Source of the DNA: Actinoplanes sp. L3-i22
GTDB taxonomy: Bacteria > Actinomycetota > Actinomycetes > Mycobacteriales > Micromonosporaceae
Direction of reading: 5' to 3'
Assembly (NCBI RefSeq): GCF_019704555.1
Contig: NZ_AP024745.1
Span: 8,688,501-8,752,500 of the forward strand
Length of the DNA stretch: 64,000 bases
This document shows positions 17,706-26,266 of this stretch, one piece after another. Under the pieces are notes generated by a model, which searched no databases, was not told where the DNA came from, and saw only the letters and a list, made by a program, of their open reading frames with translations. The stretch's first letter is position 1; the number at the start of each line of letters is the position of its first letter. A program made the translations under genes and the position numbers.

Positions 17706-18320
17706 ATGAACCCCATGACCAGCACCACGTCGGCCGGCCAGGAGCGCAAGGCTCCTGGCCGGCCCCGCAACGCCCAGGCCGACCAGGCCATCCTCGACGC
17801 GGTGCTGACGCTCCTCGCCGAGGGCACCAGCGCGGCGGCCGTCTCGATCGAGTCGGTCGCCGCGAAGGCGGGCGTCGGCAAGGCCACCCTCTACCGCCGG
17901 TGGCCGAACAAAGAGGCCCTGCTCATCGACGCGGTCCGGAGCATGAAGGGCCCGCTGCCCGAGCTCACCGGCGCCTCCGCCCGGGCGGATCTGATCGCCC
18001 TGGTCACCGCGAACCGGTCGTCCCGGGCCCGGGAGTTCGGCATCGTCACCGCCTGCATCCTGCCGGAGCTGCAGCGCGACCCCGAGCTCAACCGGATGCA
18101 CCACGCGGTGATGGAGCCCCGCCGCGAGCGGATGCGCGAAATCCTGCGGCACGGCATCGCCACCGGCGAGTTCCGCCCCGACCTGGACATCAACCTGACC
18201 GTGCTGATGACCTCCGGCCCGTCGATGATGCTGGGCATGTTCGGCGACGCCACCGGCGTCTCCGAGGAGGACTTCCCGACCCGGCTGGTCGACGCCCTGC
18301 TGCGCGGCGCCGGCGCCTGA
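17706..18320 (+). CDS. TetR/AcrR family regulator of the efflux pump
   Basis: A 204-residue repressor. A basic N-terminus (APGRPRNAQADQAIL) leads into the helix-turn-helix (SIESVAAKAGVGKATLYRRWPNKEALL). The C-terminal domain has the TetR_C_11-like pattern EFGIVTACILPELQRDPELNRMHHAVMEPRRE. It follows the MFS gene by 13 bp and most likely binds the twin operators at 16019-16101, giving drug-inducible efflux. Two in-frame starts exist (MNP and MTS, 9 bp apart), and I use the first. Confidence 0.9.
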   Translation: MNPMTSTTSAGQERKAPGRPRNAQADQAILDAVLTLLAEGTSAAAVSIESVAAKAGVGKATLYRRWPNKEALLIDAVRSMKGPLPELTGASARADLIALVTANRSSRAREFGIVTACILPELQRDPELNRMHHAVMEPRRERMREILRHGIATGEFRPDLDINLTVLMTSGPSMMLGMFGDATGVSEEDFPTRLVDALLRGAGA

Positions 18321-18321
18321 C

Positions 18322-18422
18322 CGCCGTCACCGGCCCAGACAGCTGCGGGTCAGGGCGGCGATCTCCGCGACATCGCCGTCACCAGCCCAGATAGCTGCGG
18401 GTGAGGGCGGCGATCTCCTCGA
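18322..18422. repeat. 52-bp duplication of the penicillin-binding protein gene end
   Basis: Positions 18322-18370 and 18374-18422 are about 88% identical with a period of 52 bp. The second copy is the coding end of the PBP gene (EEIAALTRSYLGW then stop). The first, just outside the gene, would read VAEIAALTRSCLGR then stop. A past tandem duplication left a decayed spare tail between the convergent genes. Confidence 0.85.
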
Positions 18423-21120
18423 CCGAGGCGATGCCGGTCTGCTGGTCGGGGTGACCGTGGGAGAGGACCGAGAGAGCGACGTCGGTCTTCTCGCCGCTGA
18501 TCCGGCCGGTGCTGTTGATGATCCAGCGGTTGTCCTCGGACGAGCGGGCCAGCCAGCCGTTCTTCTGCGCGGTCTGCTCGCCGCTGAAGCTCGCCGCGCT
18601 GATGCCCCAGGTCTGGTCGGCGTTGACCCCGGCCATCAGGTTCAGGATCAGCTGCTTCGAGGCGGTGGTCAGCGGGCCGCCGGACGCGGTCAGCGCGGAC
18701 ACCATCCGGGTCTGGTCCTTGGCGGTGGTGTGGGTCAGGCCGAAGTTCGGCTCCGGGTCGGTGTCGTTCAGGCCGAGCCGGTGCAGCGCCGTCCGCAGCC
18801 CCGGCACCCCGCCGACGGCGTCGTAGACCGCGCTCGCCGCGTCGTTGTCGCTGGCCACGATCATCTTGCGGGCGCGCTTGCGCTCCGCCGAGGTCAGCGC
18901 CCGGCCGTCGTCCTGCGCCTGGAGGAGCAGCGCGGCGAGCAGTTCGACCTTCACCACGCTGGCCGTCTCGAACGGACGGTCGCCCTGGAAGTCGTACCGA
19001 TGCCCGGTCTTGCGGTCGACGAAGGAGACCGCGAAATCGCCCTGGCGCTTGGCCAGGACCCCGGTCAGGCGCGCGGACCGCTCGGCCCAGGTGCCCTTGG
19101 CCAGCTTGCGGTTGACCTGGTCGCCCTTCTGCGGCCCGGGGAACACCTTCCCGGGCTCGGCGATCTTGATCTCGGTGCCGAGCGTCTCCAGGTCGCCCTT
19201 CCGCGGGGAACCCACGTTCGACGCCGGTGGGAGGGACCGCGCCGGCTGCCCGCTGAGCGCGCCGGCCAGGAAGCCGCGGAAGATCTGGTACGGCATCCCG
19301 TCGCCGTTGATCGCCTTGCCGTTCTTCGTCCGGATCGGGCCGGGCTTCTCCCGGCCGACCCAGGTCACCGCGGCCAGGCCGGGCGCCCAGCCGGCGGTCC
19401 ACGCGTCGGACGAGTCGGAGCTGTTCCCGAACTGCTGGGAGCCGGTCTTCGCGGCGGCCTGCAGCCCGGGGATCGCGCCGTCGTGCTCGACCACCTGGGC
19501 CAGCACCGCGCCCACGTCGGCGGCGACGCCGCTGTCCAGCGCCCGGGTGGTCCGCGGCGCGGCCTTGTAGAGCCCGGTCACCGACTGGACGAAGTGCCGG
19601 TCCACCCGGCCGCCACCGTTGGCCAGGGTCGCGTAGACGCCGGCCAGGTCGGCCGGGGTGACCGGGTAGCGCCCGATCGCGATGTCCGACCGGGTCCTGC
19701 CCGGCGCCAGCTCGCCCTTGAGGTCGACCATGGTGGTCTGCTCGTCGTACTTCTCCGGGATGCCGAGCCGGACCGCGACGTCCCGGATGCTCTGCGGGCC
19801 GATCTGCTCGGCCAGCGCGTAGAACGGCGTGTTCAGCGAGTAGACCATCGCGGTGTCCAGCGGGCAGATCGGGCACTGCAGATTGTCCAGGTTGTAGAGC
19901 GGGGCGCCGCCCCGGCCGGCGAAGACCCGCGGCGAGGTGCCGTTGTAGTACGACCGGTAGTTGATGTCGTGCTCCTCGGCGGCGGCCAGCACCAGCGGCT
20001 TGAACGTCGAGGCCGGCGGCCGTGCGGCCAGCGCGTCGTCGTAGAAGCCACGGCCGCGGTCACCGCCGTAATAGGCCCGCACCCCGCCGTCGTGCGGGTC
20101 GATCGCCACCAGCGCGGACCGCAGATCGTCCGGCTGGCCCTTCAGCGCCCGGCCGATGGCGCCGGTCGCGGCGGCCTGCGCGGCCGGGTCGAGCGTGGTG
20201 GTGATGTGCAGGCCGCCGGTGCGGATCTGCTGCCGGCTGATGCCCGCGGTGACCAGTTCGTCCTCCACCCGGTCGGTGATCAGGCCGATCGGGCCGCCGA
20301 TCGTGCTCGCGGTGACCGACTCCTTGGCGACCGCCGGGTACGCCGTCGTGTCCGCCGCGCCGGCCGGCAGCCAGCCGGCCTCGCTCATCGCGCGGAGGAT
20401 CCACTTCCACCGGTTCAGCGTCCAGCGCGGGTCGACCGCCGGGTCGCCGCGCGTCGGGTCCTTGACCATCGCGGCGAGCACGGCGCCCTGGTACGCGGTG
20501 AGCCGGTCCACCGACGTACCGAAGAAGGCTTGTGAAGCGGCCTCGATGCCGGACGCGCCGCGGCCGAAGTAGATGGTGTTGAGGTACCGCTCGAGGATCT
20601 CGTCCTTGGTGAACCGGTGCTCCACCTTGAGCGCGAGCGCGGCCTCCTTGGCCTTGCGGCCGACCGTGCGCTCCTGGGTCAGGTAGGCGTTGCGCACGTA
20701 CTGCTGGGTGATCGTGGAGGCGCCCTGGCCGGTGTCCTTGACGATGTTCGACCAGGCCGCGCGCAGCAGGCCGCGCACCGAGACGCCGTAGTGGTCGTAG
20801 AAGCCGCGGTCCTCCGCGGCCAGGAACGCCTGCCGGACGCCGAGCGGGACCCGGCTGAGCGGGACGTCGGTGCGGTCGCTCGTCCCGATCCGCGCCAGCA
20901 CGGTCTTGCCGTCGCGGTAGTAGAGCACCGACGCCTGCGGGGGCGCCGGGTCGGACGGCAGGTCGACGCTCCACACGTAGCCGGCGGCGGCCAGCACCAG
21001 GACCACCTGCAGCACGACCAGGGTGGCGGTCACCCGGCGCAGCCATCGCGGCCACCGCCGGACCCAGCCGACCGGACGGCGCCACGCCAGCTCCCGCAGA
21101 CGATCCGGACTCCACCGCAT
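18379..21120 (-). CDS. Class A penicillin-binding protein fused to a beta-lactamase-like domain
   Basis: A 913-residue membrane-anchored cell-wall synthase. One membrane helix (31-50) is followed by a GT51 transglycosylase with catalytic Glu103 in AAEDRGFYDHYG and the GASTITQQ motif. The transpeptidase has STFK (371-374), SLN (428-430) and KTG (558-560), all intact. A Pro/Lys-rich linker then leads to a third, unusual domain (about 690-913) of the class A beta-lactamase fold. That domain has SVVK (721-724), SDN (757-759) and KNG (853-855) in place of KTG. Normal class A PBPs stop after the transpeptidase. The extra serine-hydrolase could be a carboxypeptidase, a sensor or a self-protection domain. 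ATG follows GAGGGGAAG. Confidence 0.93.
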   Translation of the reverse strand: MRWSPDRLRELAWRRPVGWVRRWPRWLRRVTATLVVLQVVLVLAAAGYVWSVDLPSDPAPPQASVLYYRDGKTVLARIGTSDRTDVPLSRVPLGVRQAFLAAEDRGFYDHYGVSVRGLLRAAWSNIVKDTGQGASTITQQYVRNAYLTQERTVGRKAKEAALALKVEHRFTKDEILERYLNTIYFGRGASGIEAASQAFFGTSVDRLTAYQGAVLAAMVKDPTRGDPAVDPRWTLNRWKWILRAMSEAGWLPAGAADTTAYPAVAKESVTASTIGGPIGLITDRVEDELVTAGISRQQIRTGGLHITTTLDPAAQAAATGAIGRALKGQPDDLRSALVAIDPHDGGVRAYYGGDRGRGFYDDALAARPPASTFKPLVLAAAEEHDINYRSYYNGTSPRVFAGRGGAPLYNLDNLQCPICPLDTAMVYSLNTPFYALAEQIGPQSIRDVAVRLGIPEKYDEQTTMVDLKGELAPGRTRSDIAIGRYPVTPADLAGVYATLANGGGRVDRHFVQSVTGLYKAAPRTTRALDSGVAADVGAVLAQVVEHDGAIPGLQAAAKTGSQQFGNSSDSSDAWTAGWAPGLAAVTWVGREKPGPIRTKNGKAINGDGMPYQIFRGFLAGALSGQPARSLPPASNVGSPRKGDLETLGTEIKIAEPGKVFPGPQKGDQVNRKLAKGTWAERSARLTGVLAKRQGDFAVSFVDRKTGHRYDFQGDRPFETASVVKVELLAALLLQAQDDGRALTSAERKRARKMIVASDNDAASAVYDAVGGVPGLRTALHRLGLNDTDPEPNFGLTHTTAKDQTRMVSALTASGGPLTTASKQLILNLMAGVNADQTWGISAASFSGEQTAQKNGWLARSSEDNRWIINSTGRISGEKTDVALSVLSHGHPDQQTGIASVEEIAALTRSYLGW

Positions 21121-21267
21121 GCGATTCTTCCCCTCGCCATGCGGTGGCCCCGATGCCCCGCGTCTGAGTCCAAGACGCGAGCCAGAGTTCGTTTTGGGTG
21201 ATGAAGGTGGAGAAGCTCACTTTTTACGTTCGGAGGCAACCGATCCGGCCGCGAATCCGTACCGCGC

Positions 21268-24200
21268 TCACTTCCGGGCCGGCGCGGCGGGCAGAACGCG
21301 GTGCCGGGCGCCCGGCGCGCGCTCCGCGGCGGGCCCCTCGACCGCTCCGGTACGCCCGGGCCGAGCCCCCGCCGCCCGTTGCAGCGCCCCGCGCAGCCGC
21401 TCCTCCTCGCCCGCCCGGTCGCGGTACCAGGCCAGCGCCCACGCCCGGTGCAGCCGCCAGCCGAGATCGATCAGCACCTGATCGGTGAGCCGGTCCCGGT
21501 CCCGCGCCGCCGGGCAATCCCGGTACCCGGGCCCGTCGCACCGCACGCCGAGCAGATAGTCCCCGGACGGGTCGTCCGGGTGCCGGATCGCGATGTCGAC
21601 CCGCCCGCCGGAGGTGCCCAGCCCGGTCCGCGCCGGATAGCCCCACGAGCGGACCGTCTCCAGCACCGAGTCGACGAACTCGCTCACCCCGTCGGCCAGG
21701 TCCAGGCTGGTGTCGCCGGCGCCGTGCTCGACGTAGTCCAGGTACGCGGCGAGCTGCCGGACCCCCTCGTTCTCCGACTCCGGGACGTCCCGGGACAGGA
21801 TCGAGGTGACCAGCTCCACGCGGTGCCGGGCGCGGGTGATCGCCACGTTCAGCCGGCGCCACCCGTTGGGCCGGTTCAGCGCGCCGAAGTTCGCGCTGAT
21901 CTTGCCGGACTCGTCGTAGCCGTAGCCGATCGAGAAGATCATCACGTCCCGCTCGTCGCCCTGCACCGACTCCAGGCTCTTGATGAAGAACCCGTGCAAC
22001 CGGTCGTCGGCGACCGCCCGCTCGAGCGCCGGATGCCCGGCCGCGACCTTCGCCAGTGCCCGTTCGATCGCCTCGGCCTGCGCCACCGAGAACGTCACCA
22101 CGCCCAGCGTGCGGTCCGGCCGGGTGGTGAAGTGGTGCACGATCCGCTCGGCGACCCGCTCCGCCTCGACCGGGTTGTCCCGGCTGGTCGCCCGCCGGTA
22201 CACACCGGACACCGGGTACAGCGCGACCCCGGTGTCCGGCCCGCCGGAGCCCGGCGCCGGGAACGTGCTGAGCCGTCCCTGGTAGAACGCGTCGTTCGCG
22301 AACGCCACCAGGGCCTGGTGCCGGCTGCGGTAGTGCCAGGTCAGACCCATCCCGGGGAACGCGCCGCAGGCCTTGGCCAGCTCCAGCACCGACTGGTAGT
22401 CGAGCACCTCGGTGTCCTGGGCGTTGCTGAACGAGCGGTCGAAGAACGACGTCGGCGGCAGCTGCCGGTCGTCGCCCGCGGTGATCAGGGACTGGCCGCG
22501 GTAGATGCAGTTGATCGCGTCGGCCGGGGTGATCTGGGACGCCTCGTCGAAGATGACCGCGTCGAAGCCGATGTCCGCGGGCAGCGACTGGCTCACGGTC
22601 AGCGGGGACGCCAGGACACACGGGCGCAGGGCGAGCACGACGTCGCGGGCGCGGGCGATCAGGTCACGGACCGGCAGTTGCCGGTCGGCCTTCATCGCCT
22701 CCCGCCGCAGCAGGCCCGCGGCGGTGCTGTCGGCCGGCGGCCGGCGGGCCTCGACCGACGCGATGATCTCGCGCGCCGCGATCGCCGCCAGCTTCTCGTC
22801 GGCCTGCCGGAACTCGGTGACCAGCCGGTCCCGGTCCTCGGCGCGCCAGGGCCGCAGCCGGTTGTCGGCCCGGACCACCGCGTCGACCCAGCCGTGCAGC
22901 AGCGCGCGTTCCAGCACGTCCGGCACGTCGGCGCCGTCCACCTGCTGGTCGGCGCAGAACTCGACGGCCGCGTCCAGGCCGTGGAAGGTCAGCACGTCCC
23001 GGGCGTCCAGGCAGGCGAACCACTCCTCCTGGCCGCTGCTGTCGTCCCGGATGTCGCGCAGGAAGGCGGCCGCCCGCTGGTAGTCGGCGAAGCGTTCGCG
23101 CAGGTCGGCCTGCCGGGCGGGACCGAACCCGGCGAGCACGGCCCGGCTCGCCTCGGCCCACTCCTGGGCGCGTTCGGCGAGCCCGGTGATCGGCCGCAGG
23201 TCCTTGAGCGCGGCAACCTGCGCCTCGGTGAGCGGCCCGCCGGTGAACTCGCGGGCCTGCGCGGCCCAGTCGACCGACACACCCCCCACTTCAAGATCAA
23301 TTTCTACGGTACGGCCACCGAGCACCGCCTCGGCCTTCGCCGCCGCCGCCCGCAGCTCGGCCAGCCGGAGCGCTTCCGCGTAGTCCAGCGTCCGCCCGGT
23401 CGCCGCGTCGAACGCCCGGACCGTGTCCCCGGTCGCGTGCAGCGCGTCGACGTGCCCGGTCAGCCAGGTGATCGCGTCCTCGATCGGCCCGGACACCAGC
23501 TCCGGCCGGGCCGCCGGATAGGGCGCCGGCCGCAGCGTCGCCTGCCAGCGCAGCAGCGCGTCCCGGGCCTCGGTGACCACCTGGATCGGCTCCGGGTCGG
23601 GCCCCGGCGCGCAGACGTAGGTGAGCACCGACTCGACGCCGCTCTGCGGGGCCGACGCGAGCGCCGCGGTGGCCACCGCGATCGCCTCGTCGAGGGCCGC
23701 GAAGTCGGTGCCACGGCCCTGCCAGTACCGGCCGAGCGCGGTCGCGTACGCGTGCTCGGCCACCGCCAGCTCCTGCCGCGCCCGCTTCCACGCCACCGCC
23801 GTGCTCAGCCGGTCGACGGCGTCGCCGAGGTGCGCGGTCGGCAGCACGAACCCGGCCAGCGCCCGCCGGTCCCGCCGGTACGCCGACCGCAGCTTCCCGA
23901 ATCCACGGTGCACGGTCACGAACCGCTCGGCCAGCTCCTCGACCGGCTGCGCCAGGATCGCCTCGGCGAAGTACGGCCGGGCCTGGATCTCCGCCCCGAC
24001 CAGCACCTCCAGGGCGCGTCGCAGCGCGCTCGACCCGGTCTGCACGCCGGCCAGCGCGCCCGGCCCGAACCAGAACCGCTCCGGCTTGTGCGGCCGGGCG
24101 CCCAGCTCGGCGACCGCCGCCACCCGGGCGATGTCCCGGATCGTGGTCGCCTGCGGCAGCCCCAGCTTGGTGGTGACCCGGTTGACCGCGCGGCGGTGCT

Positions 24201-26097
24201 TGTCGAGCTGCTCGGCGGCCTTGGCGAAGGTCCGGGCCAGCTCGTCGGCGTCGGCCGCGGTGAGCGTGTCCAGCTGGACCGGCGCGGCGAGGGTGTCCAG
24301 CTCGGGCACGATCGGCAGGTCGGCGGCGGACGGCAGGGCGGTCCAGGCGACGCCGGCCCGCTGCTTGACCGCCTCGGCCGCGCCCGCGGCGGCGGCCAGC
24401 TCGTCGGTCCGGCGATCGGCCGCCTTGCGGACCGGGTCCAGATCCGGCGCGGTCAGCCAGGAGTCGGCGACCCGGTCCGGCCGCCGGCCGGCGTGCTCGG
24501 CGAGCCGCGCCAGCGTGGTCGCGTCGGCCGGCTCGCGCAGGCCGAACGCCCGGGCCGCGGCGTCGGCGATCCGGGCCGACCGGGCCAGCGTGGCGAGCGC
24601 CTTCTCGGCCCGGCTCAGCGCCGGGTCGAGCGGCTCCCGGGTGCTCACGTCCCGCCAGGACAGACCGTCGCCGTCGACCATCGCGCGCCACGACCGGGAC
24701 AGCTGGTCGGTGGCCTCCCGGACCCGGCGCAGCACGTCCGGGGTGAGCGCGTTCGGGGCGATCGCCGGGACCGGCGCGGCCGGGGCCTCGGCGAGCCCGG
24801 CGCAGCGGCCGATGATCTCGTGGAGGCTCGCGTTGAGTGGTTGGCGGGTCTCGTTCATCGCGTACGCGAACGAAGTCAGTTTTTCCCGGCGCTCGCGAAG
24901 CGCGCCGCGGTCGACCGCCGGGCCCTCGCCCGGGGTCTCCGGCGCCTCGTCGACCGCCGCCGCGAGCAGCGTCGCCACCTCGCGCCGGCCGGCCTGCTGC
25001 CCGTGCAGCTCCAGGATGTAGCGGTCCAGCCCGGCCTCGGCGAGCCGGTTGCGCACCACGTCCAGCGCGGCCACCTTCTCGGAGACGAACAGCACCCGCT
25101 TGCCGGCGTGCAGCAGCGCCCCGATCATGTTCGCCACGGTCTGCGACTTGCCGGTCCCGGGCGGGCCGTCCATCACGAAGCTCTGCCCGGCCAGCGCGGC
25201 GGCCACGCAGGCCCGCTGCGAGGAGTCGGCGTCCAGGACCAGCGGCACGTCCTCGGGCGGGGCCAGCCGGTCCACCTCCTCCGGCCGGATCGGGGTGAAC
25301 CGGAACTGCTCGGTCTGCCGCCGGTGATCGGTGGTGGCCAGCGCCCGGACCACCGGGTGCGCGAGGATCCGCTCCTCGTTCTCCTGCAGGTCCCGGTAGA
25401 TCGCCTCCTTGTGGAAGGTGAGGCAGGTCAGGATGACGGTCCGCTCGATGTGCCAGCCGTGCCGCCGGGCGACCGTGTCGGTGAAGTCCGCCCAGAACCG
25501 GTCGACGTCCAGCTCGGCGCCGGGCTCCAGCCCCTTCAGCGCGATCCCGGCCTGCCGCAGGCGCAGCGCGAGCGCCGGGTTCAGCACCGGCTCCTCGTCG
25601 CGCAGCCGCAGCTCGGGCAGCTCGCCCAGCTCGTTGCTGACCAGCTCGGCCGGGAGCAGCAGCAGCGGGCTGGCGTAGCCGCCGGTCTCGCCGCCGGCGC
25701 TCTCGTCGTCCTCGGCCGGCCGCCAGTGCAGCAGGCCCAGCGCGAGATGCAGCACGGCCACGCCCCGGTCCAGGTACTCCTGCTGGGCGCGGCGCTGCAT
25801 CCGGCGCAGCAGCGGCCCGAGCGACCGCTCGGCGACCTCGGTCCGGAACACGCCGTCCGGCGCGCTCCCGCCCGGGCCGGCCAGGGTCGCCCGCCCGCCC
25901 CGGGTCAGCGCGGTCACGATCGGGCCCGGCTCCGGCGAGGTGATCTCCAGCAGGTCGGCGTTCCCGCCGGAGAAGTTGATCAGCCGGTTGTTGTCGCCGA
26001 GGTCGACCAGACTCTCGCGCCAGGCCCGCAGCGCCGCATGCACGCCGGCCCGCGCCGGCCTGGGTTCGGGCTGTTCGTCGTCGTCCCGGGGTGCCAT
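21268..26097 (-). CDS. DUF4011 superfamily 1 helicase with C-terminal nuclease-like domain
   Basis: A 1609-residue protein. DUF4011 occupies the N-terminus (WRESLVDLGDNNRLINF at about 26-42). The SF1 helicase core has Walker A GPPGTGKSQT (311-320), Walker B VIFDEASQI at about 1180, GDDRQLPPTSFF and late motifs GYGYDESGKISANFGALNR and NVAITRARHRVEL. A Vsr/MTES_1575-like domain ends the protein (DYLLGVRCDGPGYRD to ARDRDRLTDQVLIDLGWRLHR). Its usual ECDG reads RCDG and the usual YH reads YR, so nuclease activity is doubtful. DUF4011-helicase-Vsr proteins have been reported as single-gene phage defence; a repair role is the alternative. The start MAPRDDD is preferred over a 141-bp longer frame. 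Confidence 0.85.
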   Translation of the reverse strand: MAPRDDDEQPEPRPARAGVHAALRAWRESLVDLGDNNRLINFSGGNADLLEITSPEPGPIVTALTRGGRATLAGPGGSAPDGVFRTEVAERSLGPLLRRMQRRAQQEYLDRGVAVLHLALGLLHWRPAEDDESAGGETGGYASPLLLLPAELVSNELGELPELRLRDEEPVLNPALALRLRQAGIALKGLEPGAELDVDRFWADFTDTVARRHGWHIERTVILTCLTFHKEAIYRDLQENEERILAHPVVRALATTDHRRQTEQFRFTPIRPEEVDRLAPPEDVPLVLDADSSQRACVAAALAGQSFVMDGPPGTGKSQTVANMIGALLHAGKRVLFVSEKVAALDVVRNRLAEAGLDRYILELHGQQAGRREVATLLAAAVDEAPETPGEGPAVDRGALRERREKLTSFAYAMNETRQPLNASLHEIIGRCAGLAEAPAAPVPAIAPNALTPDVLRRVREATDQLSRSWRAMVDGDGLSWRDVSTREPLDPALSRAEKALATLARSARIADAAARAFGLREPADATTLARLAEHAGRRPDRVADSWLTAPDLDPVRKAADRRTDELAAAAGAAEAVKQRAGVAWTALPSAADLPIVPELDTLAAPVQLDTLTAADADELARTFAKAAEQLDKHRRAVNRVTTKLGLPQATTIRDIARVAAVAELGARPHKPERFWFGPGALAGVQTGSSALRRALEVLVGAEIQARPYFAEAILAQPVEELAERFVTVHRGFGKLRSAYRRDRRALAGFVLPTAHLGDAVDRLSTAVAWKRARQELAVAEHAYATALGRYWQGRGTDFAALDEAIAVATAALASAPQSGVESVLTYVCAPGPDPEPIQVVTEARDALLRWQATLRPAPYPAARPELVSGPIEDAITWLTGHVDALHATGDTVRAFDAATGRTLDYAEALRLAELRAAAAKAEAVLGGRTVEIDLEVGGVSVDWAAQAREFTGGPLTEAQVAALKDLRPITGLAERAQEWAEASRAVLAGFGPARQADLRERFADYQRAAAFLRDIRDDSSGQEEWFACLDARDVLTFHGLDAAVEFCADQQVDGADVPDVLERALLHGWVDAVVRADNRLRPWRAEDRDRLVTEFRQADEKLAAIAAREIIASVEARRPPADSTAAGLLRREAMKADRQLPVRDLIARARDVVLALRPCVLASPLTVSQSLPADIGFDAVIFDEASQITPADAINCIYRGQSLITAGDDRQLPPTSFFDRSFSNAQDTEVLDYQSVLELAKACGAFPGMGLTWHYRSRHQALVAFANDAFYQGRLSTFPAPGSGGPDTGVALYPVSGVYRRATSRDNPVEAERVAERIVHHFTTRPDRTLGVVTFSVAQAEAIERALAKVAAGHPALERAVADDRLHGFFIKSLESVQGDERDVMIFSIGYGYDESGKISANFGALNRPNGWRRLNVAITRARHRVELVTSILSRDVPESENEGVRQLAAYLDYVEHGAGDTSLDLADGVSEFVDSVLETVRSWGYPARTGLGTSGGRVDIAIRHPDDPSGDYLLGVRCDGPGYRDCPAARDRDRLTDQVLIDLGWRLHRAWALAWYRDRAGEEERLRGALQRAAGARPGRTGAVEGPAAERAPGARHRVLPAAPARK

Positions 26098-26164
26098 GCC
26101 CCGATTGCAGCAGCACAAAGGCCTTTCGCGAGGCAAAATCGCGTTCTTCGTCTTTGTCGCTTTC

Positions 26165-26266
26165 CCCCACACCCGAGCGACCGGCCCGCGCCCGAGCAAA
26201 CAGCCCGCGCCCAAGCCGGCCGGCCCGCAACCGAGCAAACGGCCCGCGCCCCGCAGCGCCGGCCGG
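26165..26266. repeat. Degenerate repeats between helicase and PglF genes
   Basis: CGAGCAAACxGCCCGCGCCC-type segments recur three times with small changes. The stretch is non-coding and lies directly after the pglF-like stop, like the other gene-end repeats in this window. Confidence 0.5.

Noticed and set aside
21268..26097. Defence island around the helicase
   Set aside because: Neighbours are cell-wall and polysaccharide genes; no integrase, methylase, toxin or other defence gene is seen.
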